This document shows, one piece after another, positions 1-8,276 of a stretch of DNA of 64,000 nucleotides (position 1 is the stretch's first letter; every line of letters begins with the position of its first letter). The DNA comes from Pseudomonadota bacterium (GTDB taxonomy: Bacteria > Pseudomonadota > Gammaproteobacteria > Burkholderiales > Sulfuriferulaceae). The DNA lies in assembly GCA_021801025.1 (NCBI GenBank), contig JAJYYK010000003.1, forward strand, positions 1 through 64,000, read 5' to 3'. The translations under genes and the position numbers were made by a program. The notes beneath the pieces are model-generated. The model saw nothing but the letters and a program-made list of their open reading frames with translations, was not told the DNA's origin and did no database searches.

Positions 1-587
1 TTGGCCAATATCGATACTTTGACATCGCCCATCAGCCCTAATTCAGTCACTAAAGCCTCAACGTCGCGTTGCGGGGTGACGGGCAATGTCACGGTGTATT
101 GATGCATACCCGCAGCCAGTGGGAGGGGTGCTTCAACCTGAACAACAGCTGGCGGGGCTGCTTCAACGGCCGCGACCGTGCCTTGCACAGGTTGGGGCGC
201 TTGTGCCGAAAGCTGATTCAGGCGTTTGCTGACTTCCGCCACCAGATCGTGCTCCACTGCGCTGCCGTGCCGATGTCCATCAATGAGCATGGTGAGCACA
301 TCTTTTGCGGCAAGAAAAGCATCGACATGGTCGGCAGTGAGTGTGATTTCGCCTTTGCGTATCCGGTCTAACAGGGACTCCAGCACATGCGTCATCTCGG
401 TAATGTCAACAAAACCGAATGTTGCCGCGCCGCCTTTAATCGAATGCGCAGTACGAAATATCGCATTCAATTCCTCCGTATCAGGGGCAGACACGTTGAT
501 GTTGAGTAATAAACGTTCCTTTTCGGCCAGCAACTCCATCGCTTCATCAAAAAAAGTCTCGTAAAACTGGCTCATATCTACTGTCAT
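1..587 (-). CDS. cheA: Chemotaxis histidine kinase CheA, N-terminal part (runs off window edge)
   Basis: This is the N-terminal 195 residues of CheA, the cytoplasmic kinase that passes phosphate from chemoreceptors to CheY and CheB. The frame stays open to base 1. The Hpt domain (about residues 5-105) holds the motif RTAHSIKGGAATFGF, with the phospho-accepting histidine at residue 48, the same number as in E. coli CheA. A Pro/Ala-rich linker follows (about 128-155), then the start of the next domain. The ATG at 587 is preceded by a very purine-rich Shine-Dalgarno stretch (AGGGGGGAA). No gene lies directly upstream, but a c-di-GMP riboswitch on the same strand lies about 600 bases upstream. 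The kinase and CheW-like domains are outside the window. Confidence 0.93.
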   Translation of the reverse strand, partial: MTVDMSQFYETFFDEAMELLAEKERLLLNINVSAPDTEELNAIFRTAHSIKGGAATFGFVDITEMTHVLESLLDRIRKGEITLTADHVDAFLAAKDVLTMLIDGHRHGSAVEHDLVAEVSKRLNQLSAQAPQPVQGTVAAVEAAPPAVVQVEAPLPLAAGMHQYTVTLPVTPQRDVEALVTELGLMGDVKVSILA

Positions 588-1184
588 TATTCCCCCCTGT
601 TTTACAGGCTGATCTCTAATGGTGTTGTTGTACAAATTAATTTTAATCAATACAGGCATATCCCTATATTCGTCTTAATGTTACGTCTGGCTACAGCGCC
701 GCAGAAATACCGGTCTCCGTCTTCATAACCTGCGTCAGAAAATCCACCAAGACTTCAATCAGGGGCGTCACAGATGAAGTTTTTACCAAATTAACCCGGG
801 AGTCTGTCGCAGCAGCAGAATACGCTTGCGGGGAATCACAAGAACTTGTCTTCGATGGACGTTATTTTGTGATGACATCTTCAATAACCCAAAGTGTAAA
901 GTCACCACGTCACCATAATGTTGCGCAATATTCAGATCAATTTGCCGCCTTGTAATGGTTGTGACAGTAGTTTTTTATGATGTTTATACGGCATACATAT
1001 GCTATAACACATTAATTACATTATATAATTAAAAATAACTTATCTTCATTGCCAGGAAATAACGGGTATAATAATGCTACAAAAAATCGAAATTTATTTT
1101 TTGTATCTTAAAGGCTGGAAGGCCATAAGACCTTCTATTATGAAGAGCTGGAGAATGGAGAATGCAGAAACGGCGCACACGACA
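588..1184. other. Gene-poor stretch between the riboswitch and cheA
   Basis: No convincing gene is present. Reading toward cheA there is a 7-bp hairpin (GAAGGTC-TTAT-GGCCTTC, about 1117-1134), an AT-rich 8-bp inverted repeat ending in T6 (about 1079-1102), and a very AT-rich block (about 970-1075). Further on, a 55-codon open stretch on the minus strand ends at 691 and resembles the last residues of a LysR-type regulator. This may be the long leader of cheA or the scar of a lost gene. Confidence 0.5.
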
Positions 1185-1185
1185 A

Positions 1186-1278
1186 GGTACGCCTTCGGCA
1201 GTCTCGCTATCATGAGGCTCACACCTTTTAGACCGAAAACTTTGCGTCTCTGACTTTCGTACAGATTTGCCTTTAAAT
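1186..1278 (-). ncRNA. Cyclic di-GMP-I (GEMM) riboswitch aptamer
   Basis: Read on the minus strand, the segment carries the GEMM-I signature elements in order: GGCAAA, a stem closed by a GAAA tetraloop (CTGTAC-GAAA-GTCAG), the invariant GACGCAAAG, a paired arm TCGGTCT, a short hairpin (GTGAG-CC-TCATG), the conserved ATAGCGAGACTGCCGA, and closure of the second arm. In this class the aptamer binds c-di-GMP at the junction of the two helices. A -10 box lies just upstream at 1287-1292. No canonical terminator or gene follows at once; the next same-strand gene is cheA, about 600 bases on. Motif order and spacing make the class assignment strong. The regulated gene is inferred. Confidence 0.85.
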
Positions 1279-1286
1279 ACAGCTTG

Positions 1287-1316
1287 ATTGTACCAGACCT
1301 GACTTTAAACTTCCAG
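1287..1316 (-). promoter_or_regulatory. Likely promoter for the riboswitch transcript
   Basis: On the minus strand a TACAAT -10 hexamer (1287-1292) sits 10-15 bases before the aptamer start, where a riboswitch transcript should begin. The -35 region, 17-18 bases further upstream (around CTGGAA), is a weak match. Confidence 0.5.
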
Positions 1317-1448
1317 CCCTCATCTTTACGTCATCAAGTTAGTGGTATAAATGAAACTGGACTAATTAAGACGCTGGCAAACCCCGGCAAATGAGAGTAT
1401 TCAAAAAGGAGAATTTTCTTGAGACTTGATGATTTTTTAGCAATAAGG

Positions 1449-1543
1449 CCATCGCCCATACGGGCGATGGATGTTCAGTTGGGAAGAGGTGCGCGTCCCC
1501 TTCCCAACCGCGCCCTAAAGGACGAGGTCTTAAACCGGCAAGG
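1449..1543. repeat. Palindromic repeat cluster (two hairpins plus CCTTGC-GGTTTAA motif)
   Basis: A perfect 9-bp hairpin (CCATCGCCC-atac-GGGCGATGG, 1449-1470) is followed by a second 9-bp hairpin (GTTGGGAAG ... CTTCCCAAC) and, in reverse orientation, CCTTGCCGGTTTAAGACC. The last motif resembles the repeat family found at 22003, 26467, 47228 and 59521. It is probably a non-coding mobile palindromic element. Confidence 0.5.
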
Positions 1544-1674
1544 AATTTCGATAAAGACAAGATAATGCCTTTTTGTGATAGCCAGATTCTGTAGATAATG
1601 AAACAGGTAAAGACAGATACACCTGAGCCTATCCACATTTTACAAATGACACGCCATCATGGAGCCATCCATGA

Positions 1675-1790
1675 TGGCGGTAACTATCAAGGAACTGGAA
1701 GATGAGCACCACCGACTCCAGAAGATATACTCAAAGCCGAGATGGTGCAGGAGGCGCTAGCAAAAAAGTGGTAAAGTTATCTCTGTGGCG
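1675..1790 (+). pseudogene. IS3-family transposase OrfA remnant
   Basis: The translation reads KELEDEHHRLQKIY and then, after a frame change, LKAEMVQEALAKKW followed by a stop. This order is typical of the leucine-zipper end of OrfA in IS3-family elements. At least one deletion or frameshift and a stop break the frame, and no intact OrfB or terminal repeats are visible, so this is a decayed scrap of an insertion sequence. Confidence 0.5.
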
Positions 1791-2113
1791 CGAGATGTCT
1801 GTACGATGCAAGTCAAACCAAACATGACCATCTTCGCAACATATGCTGCACTCAGCATCGGCCAAAGTGCTATCGTGCAGGCCAAGTTGTCATCGGGGAG
1901 TGGATATGTCGTTGATTGTCATAACGTACAGCAGGCAAATTGGCGATACCGTGCCTGATGAAGGAAGAAAAGCCGTAGAAATAATGTTTAAAAAAGCTGC
2001 CATAAAGCTGCCGAAATTTTGGCAACAATTGCCATACTTATGTCACGCCATACCAACTTTTTTGGCATTGTTTAAAACACAATACGTTAAACTAAACAAG
2101 TCACATAAAAAAA

Positions 2114-2200
2114 TGGTGCCGGGAGGGGGACTCGAACCCCCACAGTGTCACCACCGGCGGATTTTGAGTCCGCTGCGTCTACCAATTCCGCCATCCCGGC
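2114..2200 (-). tRNA. tRNA-Leu (CAA)
   Basis: An 87-nt cloverleaf read on the minus strand. It starts GCCGGGATGGCGG, has the D-loop AATTGGTAGAC, anticodon loop CTCAAAA (anticodon CAA), a long class II variable arm as expected for leucine, the T-loop GGTTCGAGTCC and a 3' end CCCGGCACCA with CCA encoded. Acceptor arm GCCGGGA pairs with TCCCGGC. It lies downstream of the fab genes, where acpP is usually found. Confidence 0.95.
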
Positions 2201-2533
2201 ATGATTTCAAGCAAAGACACTCGCTGAATCAAGCTGCGCATTATGCACGTAAAAATCGTTTTCCGCAATAGCCATCCCACCACAAAACCGCCACTTGAAA
2301 CCTGAAATTTCAGGGGTATACATCAAGCCGCTACGCGCAGGAAAATTTTGAAACAGAAATGATGTGTGAGTTTCGCATCAACAAGAAATGCCTTGCCGAA
2401 ATCCCGGTCTCCAACGTCTGGTCAGCACGGAATTGACGGGACAAGATTCGTACCAACCAGAAAAAAACGTCTTGATGTGGCATATACGTTATCCGGGTTG
2501 ACGGCATCCCCACCCGGATGAATTGCGCCATCC
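2201..2533. other. Intergenic region after fabG; acpP absent
   Basis: No acyl carrier protein or other recognisable product is found in any frame. A 68-codon frame on the minus strand starting at 2537 shows no family features. The only clear structure is an inverted repeat at 2491-2519. Confidence 0.5.
2491..2519 (-). terminator. Hairpin after fabG, possible transcription stop
   Basis: A perfect 8-bp inverted repeat (ATCCGGGT ... ACCCGGAT, 13-base loop) lies 15 bases past the fabG stop. It lacks a T-run, so it may be a Rho-associated or mRNA-stabilising hairpin rather than an intrinsic terminator. Confidence 0.35.
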
Positions 2534-3274
2534 TCAATCCATCACCATACCGCCATTCACGTGCAAGGTCGTACCGGTGATATAACCTGCCTCATTAGAG
2601 GCCAGAAAACCCACTGCATGGGCAATGTCTTCAACACACCCCAACTTGCCGAGCGGAATCATATTAAGCAGACCGGTGCGTGCAGCTTCGGGCATGGCGC
2701 GGGTCATATCCGTATCAATAAAACCCGGCGCTACGCAGTTCACTGTAATATTGCGACTGCCCACTTCGCGCGCCAGAGATTTTGAAAAGCCGATCATTCC
2801 TGCTTTGGCCGCAGCATAATTGGTTTGTCCTGCATTACCCATCACACCCACTACCGAGGCAATATTCACAATACGACCATGGCGCGCCTTCATCATGGGG
2901 CGCAACACTGCTTTCGACAAGCGAAACACCGAATTCAAATTGGTATCAATCACCTGATTCCAATCATCCTCTTTCATGCGCATCAGCAAATCATCGCGAG
3001 TGATTCCTGCGTTATTGACCAAAACCGAAACATCTCCAATGCGTTGCTGAATGTCGACCAAACCGGCTTCTATCGTTGCGGCATCAGTCACATCCAGCAC
3101 CATGCCATGCCCGACAAGACCTGCTGCGTGAAAATGTCGACTGATGGCTTCGGCTCCGGCGAGACTGGTTGCAGTCCCGACAACATAGTGTCCCTGGCGC
3201 GCCAAATGCAAAGCAATCGCCAAACCAATGCCGCGACTGGCCCCAGTAATTAATGCGATATGTTGCGACATCAT
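2534..3274 (-). CDS. fabG: 3-oxoacyl-[acyl-carrier-protein] reductase FabG
   Basis: FabG performs the NADPH-dependent first reduction of fatty-acid elongation in the cytoplasm. The 246-residue protein is a standard short-chain dehydrogenase: nucleotide-binding TGASRGIG at about 10-17, NNAG at 87-90, and the catalytic triad Ser140, Tyr153 and Lys157 (NYAAAKAG). The C-terminus ends GGMVMD, usual for FabG. Its ATG overlaps the fabD stop (ATGA), so translation is probably coupled. It closes the fab series here; acpP and fabF, the usual next genes, are missing. Confidence 0.96.
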   Translation of the reverse strand: MMSQHIALITGASRGIGLAIALHLARQGHYVVGTATSLAGAEAISRHFHAAGLVGHGMVLDVTDAATIEAGLVDIQQRIGDVSVLVNNAGITRDDLLMRMKEDDWNQVIDTNLNSVFRLSKAVLRPMMKARHGRIVNIASVVGVMGNAGQTNYAAAKAGMIGFSKSLAREVGSRNITVNCVAPGFIDTDMTRAMPEAARTGLLNMIPLGKLGCVEDIAHAVGFLASNEAGYITGTTLHVNGGMVMD

Positions 3275-4212
3275 AGCCCCCGATTCAAATTGCCTGAAAA
3301 TTCAATCATCGCCCCGTGATCGATCAGCGCAGTGCCCACCACCCGGCTATCAATACGTTTGATGAGTCCAGCCAACACTTTGCCAGGACCACATTCGCCA
3401 ATTTGGGTCACCCCGCTATCCGCCATGCGCACGATGGTTTCCACCCACCGCACGGGGGAGTACAGTTGCCGCGCCAAAGCGTCACGAATCGCGCCTGCGT
3501 CAGTGTGGGTCAATACATCTGCATTGTGGATCACAGGAACTGTCGGTGTTGAGATATTTGTGGCTGCCAGCGCATCCGCCATGGCATCGGCAGCATCCCG
3601 CATTAAGGCGCAATGCGATGGCACCGAGACCGGTAGCAACAATGCACGCTTGGCACCCCGCTCTTTCGCCAATGCCATGCCACGTTCCACTGCAGCTTGA
3701 TGACCAGCGATCACAACCTGTCCAGGCGAATTAAAATTCACGGCCTCCAGCACCAAACCTTCTGCCGCATCACGACACACGCCGCGTACAACCTCATCGT
3801 CCAAACCGAGTATTGCCGCCATCGCGCCGACGTTTTCCGGTACAGCGGATTGCATCAATTCAGCACGCAAGCGCACTAAACGCAAGGCATCACCAAATGA
3901 AATCGCGTCCGCAGCAACCAGGGCCGTGTATTCACCCAAGCTATGACCAGCAAGAAAATCAGGCTGTTGCCCCTGGATGGCCCGCCACACCCGCCACGTC
4001 GCTACGCCCGCCGCCAACATGGCTGGCTGAGTGTTCACCGTTAAATTAAGTTGTTCAACTGGGCCTTCATTCACCAATGCCCACAGATCCAGACCAAGGA
4101 CTGAAGATGCCTCAGAAAAGGTTTCCAGTACGAGGGGTGAATCAGCAATACCCTTCATCATACCCAGCGATTGTGAACCTTGACCCGGAAAAACGATTGC
4201 AAATTTATTCAA
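3271..4212 (-). CDS. fabD: Malonyl-CoA:ACP transacylase FabD
   Basis: FabD moves malonyl groups from CoA to acyl carrier protein to feed fatty-acid elongation. The 313-residue protein shows the oxyanion motif GQGSQ (10-14), the nucleophile elbow GHSLGEYTAL with Ser91, and the catalytic histidine in VPSHCALM. Length is normal. It lies 3 bases after fabH and overlaps fabG by four bases, in one transcription unit rpmF-plsX-fabH-fabD-fabG. Confidence 0.96.
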   Translation of the reverse strand: MNKFAIVFPGQGSQSLGMMKGIADSPLVLETFSEASSVLGLDLWALVNEGPVEQLNLTVNTQPAMLAAGVATWRVWRAIQGQQPDFLAGHSLGEYTALVAADAISFGDALRLVRLRAELMQSAVPENVGAMAAILGLDDEVVRGVCRDAAEGLVLEAVNFNSPGQVVIAGHQAAVERGMALAKERGAKRALLLPVSVPSHCALMRDAADAMADALAATNISTPTVPVIHNADVLTHTDAGAIRDALARQLYSPVRWVETIVRMADSGVTQIGECGPGKVLAGLIKRIDSRVVGTALIDHGAMIEFSGNLNRGL

Positions 4213-4215
4213 GAT

Positions 4216-5184
4216 TTAAACCATCCACTTTACTAGGGCGGATCCCCATGTGAATCCGCCGCCAAATGCTTCCATCAGCAACAGGTCTCCCGCACGGATA
4301 CGTCCATCACGCACGGCGGTATCCAGCGCCAGCGGAATTGATGCCGCCGAGGTGTTGGCATGGCGATCAACGGTCACCACCACCCTGTCCATAGACATAC
4401 CCAATTTTTTGGCAGTAGCTTCGATAATACGGATATTGGCCTGATGCGGCACCAGCCAGGTAATATCGGATTTTTGCAGATGATTGGCCGCTAAAGTTTC
4501 ATCAACAATTTCATCCAGCGTTTTCACTGCGATTTTAAATACCGAACTGCCTTGCATTCGCACAGCTGAAGACTTTTCCAAACCGCTTGAAACGCCTGCT
4601 TCGACATGGAGTAAATCACGATAACGGCCATCGGCATGCAAGTGTGTGGCGATCACACCCGCCGTATCACTGGCTTGCAAAATCACTGCGCCCGCGCCAT
4701 CTCCCCATAAAATACAATTGCTGCGGTCGCTCCAGTCGGTAATGCGCGACATGGTTTCCGCACCGACAACCAGTACACAACGCGCCTGACCTGCCCGAAT
4801 AAAATTATCTGCAGTCGCCAGTGCATAGACGAATCCGCTACACACAGCCTGCACGTCGAATGCCGGACACCGGTTTTCTATCCCCAGCTTCTGTTGTAAC
4901 AGACATGCGGTACTCGGAAATACCAAATCCGGCGTGGTGGTCGCCACCACAATTAAATCGATGTCTGCCGCATCAATTCCAGCCGCTTCGATCGCGCGTA
5001 AGGCAGCAGCATGGGCCAAATCGCTGGTGGTTTCATTTTTAGCCGCCAAATGACGCTGACGAATGCCGGTTCGCTCGACGATCCAATTGTCAGTGGTGTC
5101 GATTTGCTGCGCCAATTCGTGATTGGTCATAATTCTTTGGGGAAGGTAGGAGCCTGTACCCGTAATTTGAGCGTGTATTTTCAA
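4216..5184 (-). CDS. fabH: Beta-ketoacyl-ACP synthase III FabH
   Basis: FabH starts fatty-acid synthesis by condensing acetyl-CoA with malonyl-ACP. The 322-residue thiolase-fold protein has the catalytic cysteine in VQAVCSGF (Cys115), the histidine in VPHQANIRI and the asparagine in [12 protein letters not shown], the complete Cys-His-Asn triad. The [10 protein letters not shown] motif lies near the C-terminus. It begins one base after the plsX stop. Confidence 0.96.
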   Translation of the reverse strand: MKIHAQITGTGSYLPQRIMTNHELAQQIDTTDNWIVERTGIRQRHLAAKNETTSDLAHAAALRAIEAAGIDAADIDLIVVATTTPDLVFPSTACLLQQKLGIENRCPAFDVQAVCSGFVYALATADNFIRAGQARCVLVVGAETMSRITDWSDRSNCILWGDGAGAVILQASDTAGVIATHLHADGRYRDLLHVEAGVSSGLEKSSAVRMQGSSVFKIAVKTLDEIVDETLAANHLQKSDITWLVPHQANIRIIEATAKKLGMSMDRVVVTVDRHANTSAASIPLALDTAVRDGRIRAGDLLLMEAFGGGFTWGSALVKWMV

Positions 5185-5185
5185 T

Positions 5186-6208
5186 TCAGGCAGCGTCCTT
5201 ATGTAGAATGGCTATTTTTTCAGTGATGCGTTGCAGCACCTGACTGCGCGCCTCTCGCACCGCCCGTTCAATGGCTTGTTCAAAGGCAAAGCGATCCGCC
5301 CCGCCATGGCTTTTAATGACTACGCCACGCAAGCCCAGTAACGTTGCGCCATTATAACTGCGCGGATCAACCCGACGTTTGAAAGCATTCAGCACCGGCA
5401 ACGCGATAACTCCCGCCAATTTGGTAAAGAAATTGCGATTAAATTCTTCTCGCAACATGGTAGACACCATTTTAGCCAATCCCTCGGAAGTTTTTAACGC
5501 AACATTACCGACGAAGCCATCGCACACCACCACATCCGTGGTGCCTTTATAGATATCATCGCCTTCAATATTGCCATAAAAATTCAGGCCGCTTTGTCGC
5601 AACAAATCAGCAGCAAGTTTGACCGTTTCATTGCCTTTAATGTCTTCCTCGCCAATATTGAGCAACCCCACTTTAGGTGCTTCAATGTGATCGATTGCTG
5701 CCACCAGCACGCTACCCATGATCGCAAACTGCAACAAATGTTCAGGGGTGCAATCGACATTGGCACCCAAATCCAGCATGACCGTATGGCCCTGTATGGT
5801 GGGTAACTCACTGGCAATCGCCGGACGGTCTATGCCCGGCAACATTTTCAATACAAACTTTGCCGTAGCCATCAACGCACCGGTATTGCCTGCGGAAACG
5901 CACGCGGCAGCATCACCTGTTTTAACCAGATTGATCGCTACACGCATCGAGGAGTCTTTTTTGTTGCGCATGGCAAAAGCGGGCGATTCGTCCATATCCA
6001 CCACTTCAGTGGCCGGATGAACAGACAAACGAGGGTTGTTCTGAGCGTGATGAGTATGCAATTCCCTTTCGAGAATATCGGGAATCCCAACCAGAATGAT
6101 GGTCAAAGCGGAGTCACGCGCCAGACATTTTAAAGCGGCGGGCACCACCACACGCGGTCCGTGGTCTCCCCCCATGGCATCTAGCGCAACAATCACCGAA
6201 TCGGTCAT
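5186..6208 (-). CDS. plsX: Phosphate acyltransferase PlsX
   Basis: PlsX converts acyl-ACP to acyl-phosphate, the substrate of PlsY in phospholipid synthesis. The chosen ATG (6208) gives 340 residues beginning [18 protein letters not shown], the conserved family start. An in-frame extension to 6301 is possible but has no family similarity. The motifs [17 protein letters not shown] and [11 protein letters not shown] are typical. It sits between rpmF and fabH in the standard order and links membrane lipid and fatty-acid synthesis. Confidence 0.93.
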   Translation of the reverse strand: MTDSVIVALDAMGGDHGPRVVVPAALKCLARDSALTIILVGIPDILERELHTHHAQNNPRLSVHPATEVVDMDESPAFAMRNKKDSSMRVAINLVKTGDAAACVSAGNTGALMATAKFVLKMLPGIDRPAIASELPTIQGHTVMLDLGANVDCTPEHLLQFAIMGSVLVAAIDHIEAPKVGLLNIGEEDIKGNETVKLAADLLRQSGLNFYGNIEGDDIYKGTTDVVVCDGFVGNVALKTSEGLAKMVSTMLREEFNRNFFTKLAGVIALPVLNAFKRRVDPRSYNGATLLGLRGVVIKSHGGADRFAFEQAIERAVREARSQVLQRITEKIAILHKDAA

Positions 6209-6385
6209 GGAATTAAAAAGTACTGTAGTAGAAGATTCGGGCATTTTGCATCGGGCTGGGCAAACACACCGATGCATACGGAATTCAAATTGCCGCGCCA
6301 AATCAAAGCAATCAAAAATATCGCAAAATCAGAAACCTTGTACGACGAACGCATCTTCGCGGTCGCGCAAAGATCTCAAATGCGA

Positions 6386-6565
6386 TCAATCACCCTTGGT
6401 TGCCACCACTTTACGCCCACGATAAAAGCCAGTTGGGCTGATGTGATGACGCAAATGTATCTCGCCTGTGGTGGGTTCAACCGCCAAAGGAGGATTGGTC
6501 AAAAAATCATGTGCACGATGCATCCCACGTTTGGACGGGGATTTTTTGTTCTGTTGTACGGCCAT
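6386..6565 (-). CDS. rpmF: 50S ribosomal protein L32
   Basis: This 59-residue protein begins [20 protein letters not shown], the classic bacterial L32 start, and continues with a basic middle and the [18 protein letters not shown] tail. Zinc-binding cysteines are absent, as in the cysteine-free L32 type. The ATG at 6565 was chosen because upstream residues in the frame do not fit L32. It heads the plsX-fab series, a common arrangement. The yceD gene that often precedes rpmF is not here. Confidence 0.95.
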   Translation of the reverse strand: MAVQQNKKSPSKRGMHRAHDFLTNPPLAVEPTTGEIHLRHHISPTGFYRGRKVVATKGD

Positions 6566-6789
6566 TGTAATACTCCATTTATCAATTTGATCAGCAACGC
6601 AATGTACATAACGCAACAACTCAAAGCACACCAGATTCAGTGCCTCCATTCTGCGCGACATGCCAATTTATGAGCAAGGTCTGTTATCATAGATACCAGC
6701 AGGCATTTCCACCTACCTGGTCAATTTAGGCCAACAAGTTCGGCCAAATTGCTAAAGTTCATCCACCTCGCCTCAACGCAAGCCGTGGA

Positions 6790-6798
6790 TGATATAAT
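6790..6798 (+). promoter_or_regulatory. Extended -10 promoter for pycA
   Basis: TGATATAAT (TG at 6790-6791, TATAAT at 6793-6798) matches an extended -10 element about 40 bases before the pycA start. The -35 region is weak, which fits the extended -10 class. Confidence 0.5.
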
Positions 6799-6840
6799 TT
6801 ATAAGTATTTTTGTCAAAAAATTGAAGATGGATTAAGCGC

Positions 6841-8259
6841 GTGATCAAAAAAATTCTCATTGCAAACCGGGGTGAAATCGCTGTGCGTATTGTTCGTGCG
6901 TGCTCCGAGCTCAATATCACTTCTGTAGCAATTTATGCTGACGCTGACCGTCACGCACTGCACGTCAAGAAAGCGGATGAAGCCTATAACATCGGCTCCG
7001 ACCCGGTTCAGGGGTATCTCAATGCCCACAATATCGTCAATCTCGCTGTCGCCAGTGGCTGTGATGCGTTGCATCCCGGATATGGATTCTTGTCTGAAAA
7101 CCCACTGTTAGCCGAAATTTGCGCCCGCCGTGGTGTGCAATTTATCGGTCCCAATGCGGATGTCATTCGTATGATGGGTGACAAAATTGAAGCGCGTAAA
7201 GCGATGATCAAAGCAGGAATCCCTGTCACTCCCGGTAGTGAGCACAACCTTGAAGATGTAGAAGAAGCCCGTCTGCTGGCCAATAAAATTGGTTACCCAG
7301 TGATGCTCAAGGCGACAAATGGTGGTGGTGGGCGCGGTATCCGTCGCTGCGATTCCGAAGCTGAATTGCTCAAAAATTACGACCGCGTGGTGTCGGAAGC
7401 GGGGAAAGCTTTCGGCAAACCCGAAGTATTTCTGGAAAAATGCGTGTTGAATCCCCGCCATATCGAAGTTCAAATTATGGCCGATCAACATGGCAATGTG
7501 ATCCACCTGTTTGAGCGTGACTGCTCCATTCAGCGGCGCAACCAGAAACTGATCGAAATCGCACCTTCACCGCAACTGACTGAAGCTCAACGCCAGTACA
7601 TCGGGAAACTGGCTGTCACGGCTGCGCGTTCCGTTAATTATGAAAACGCGGGTACAGTAGAATTTCTCCTTGATCAGGACAATCAATTCTATTTTATGGA
7701 AATGAACACCCGTTTACAGGTCGAGCACACCGTGACGGAAACCATCACCGGTGTAGACATTGTCCAGGAACAAATCCGCATCGCCAGCGGATTACCCCTG
7801 CAGTACAAGCAGGAAGATATTCAGCATCGTGGCTTTGCCATGGAGTTTCGTATCAATGCTGAAGACCCCCAAAATGGCTTTTTGCCCAGTTTTGGTCGCA
7901 TCACCCGTTACTATGCCCCAGGTGGCCCCGGTGTACGCACCGATGCGGCCATGTACAGTGGTTATGTCATTCCCCCTTACTATGATTCCATGTGCGCCAA
8001 ACTGACTGTCTGGAATTTAAGCTGGGAAAGCGTCATTGAACGGGGCCGCCGCGCACTTAATGACATGGTGGTATTTGGCGTCAAAACCACAATCCCTTAT
8101 TACCTGGAAATTTTGGGTAATGAGACTTTCCGCAGTGGACATTTCGATACTTCATTCGTCGAAACCCACCCGGAACTGATAAACTATCACACCCGCAAGC
8201 CACCAGAAATTTTGGCGGCTGCTATTGCCGCTGCCATTTCAGCCCACAACGGATTGTAA
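6841..8259 (+). CDS. pycA: Pyruvate carboxylase subunit A (biotin carboxylase)
   Basis: The 472-residue ATP-grasp enzyme carboxylates biotin using ATP and bicarbonate. It shows the biotin-carboxylase start (IKKILIANRGEIAVRI), the glycine-rich ATP loop GGGGRGIR, HIEVQIMAD, and the catalytic EMNTRLQVEHTVTE region. Start is GTG at 6841. The next gene, 17 bases on, encodes the carboxyltransferase with biotinyl domain, so this is the A subunit of a two-subunit pyruvate carboxylase rather than the acetyl-CoA carboxylase AccC, whose partner accB is absent. The role is anaplerotic oxaloacetate supply. Confidence 0.88.
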   Translation: MIKKILIANRGEIAVRIVRACSELNITSVAIYADADRHALHVKKADEAYNIGSDPVQGYLNAHNIVNLAVASGCDALHPGYGFLSENPLLAEICARRGVQFIGPNADVIRMMGDKIEARKAMIKAGIPVTPGSEHNLEDVEEARLLANKIGYPVMLKATNGGGGRGIRRCDSEAELLKNYDRVVSEAGKAFGKPEVFLEKCVLNPRHIEVQIMADQHGNVIHLFERDCSIQRRNQKLIEIAPSPQLTEAQRQYIGKLAVTAARSVNYENAGTVEFLLDQDNQFYFMEMNTRLQVEHTVTETITGVDIVQEQIRIASGLPLQYKQEDIQHRGFAMEFRINAEDPQNGFLPSFGRITRYYAPGGPGVRTDAAMYSGYVIPPYYDSMCAKLTVWNLSWESVIERGRRALNDMVVFGVKTTIPYYLEILGNETFRSGHFDTSFVETHPELINYHTRKPPEILAAAIAAAISAHNGL

Positions 8260-8276
8260 TTTTTTCGGACAGTATC

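Larger units (their letters stand above)
1293..2113. other. Gene-poor stretch with palindromic repeats and IS remnant
   Basis: No intact gene is seen. The stretch holds two hairpins (1449-1470 and about 1479-1510), a copy of the CCTTGC-GGTTTAA repeat in minus orientation (1511-1543) and an IS3-type transposase remnant (about 1675-1790). The rest up to tRNA-Leu has no recognisable content. Confidence 0.5.

Noticed and set aside
691-855. LysR-like C-terminal peptide on the minus strand
   Set aside because: Only about 30 residues look similar and no start or helix-turn-helix part exists; too weak to annotate as a gene.
1366-1638. 90-codon open frame on the minus strand
   Set aside because: It runs through palindromic repeats, has low-complexity translation and no ribosome site.
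1843-2271. 142-codon open frame on the plus strand
   Set aside because: It runs through tRNA-Leu in antisense and has no family features.
2331-2537. 68-codon frame after fabG in the place of acpP
   Set aside because: It lacks the DSL motif and all other acyl carrier protein features.
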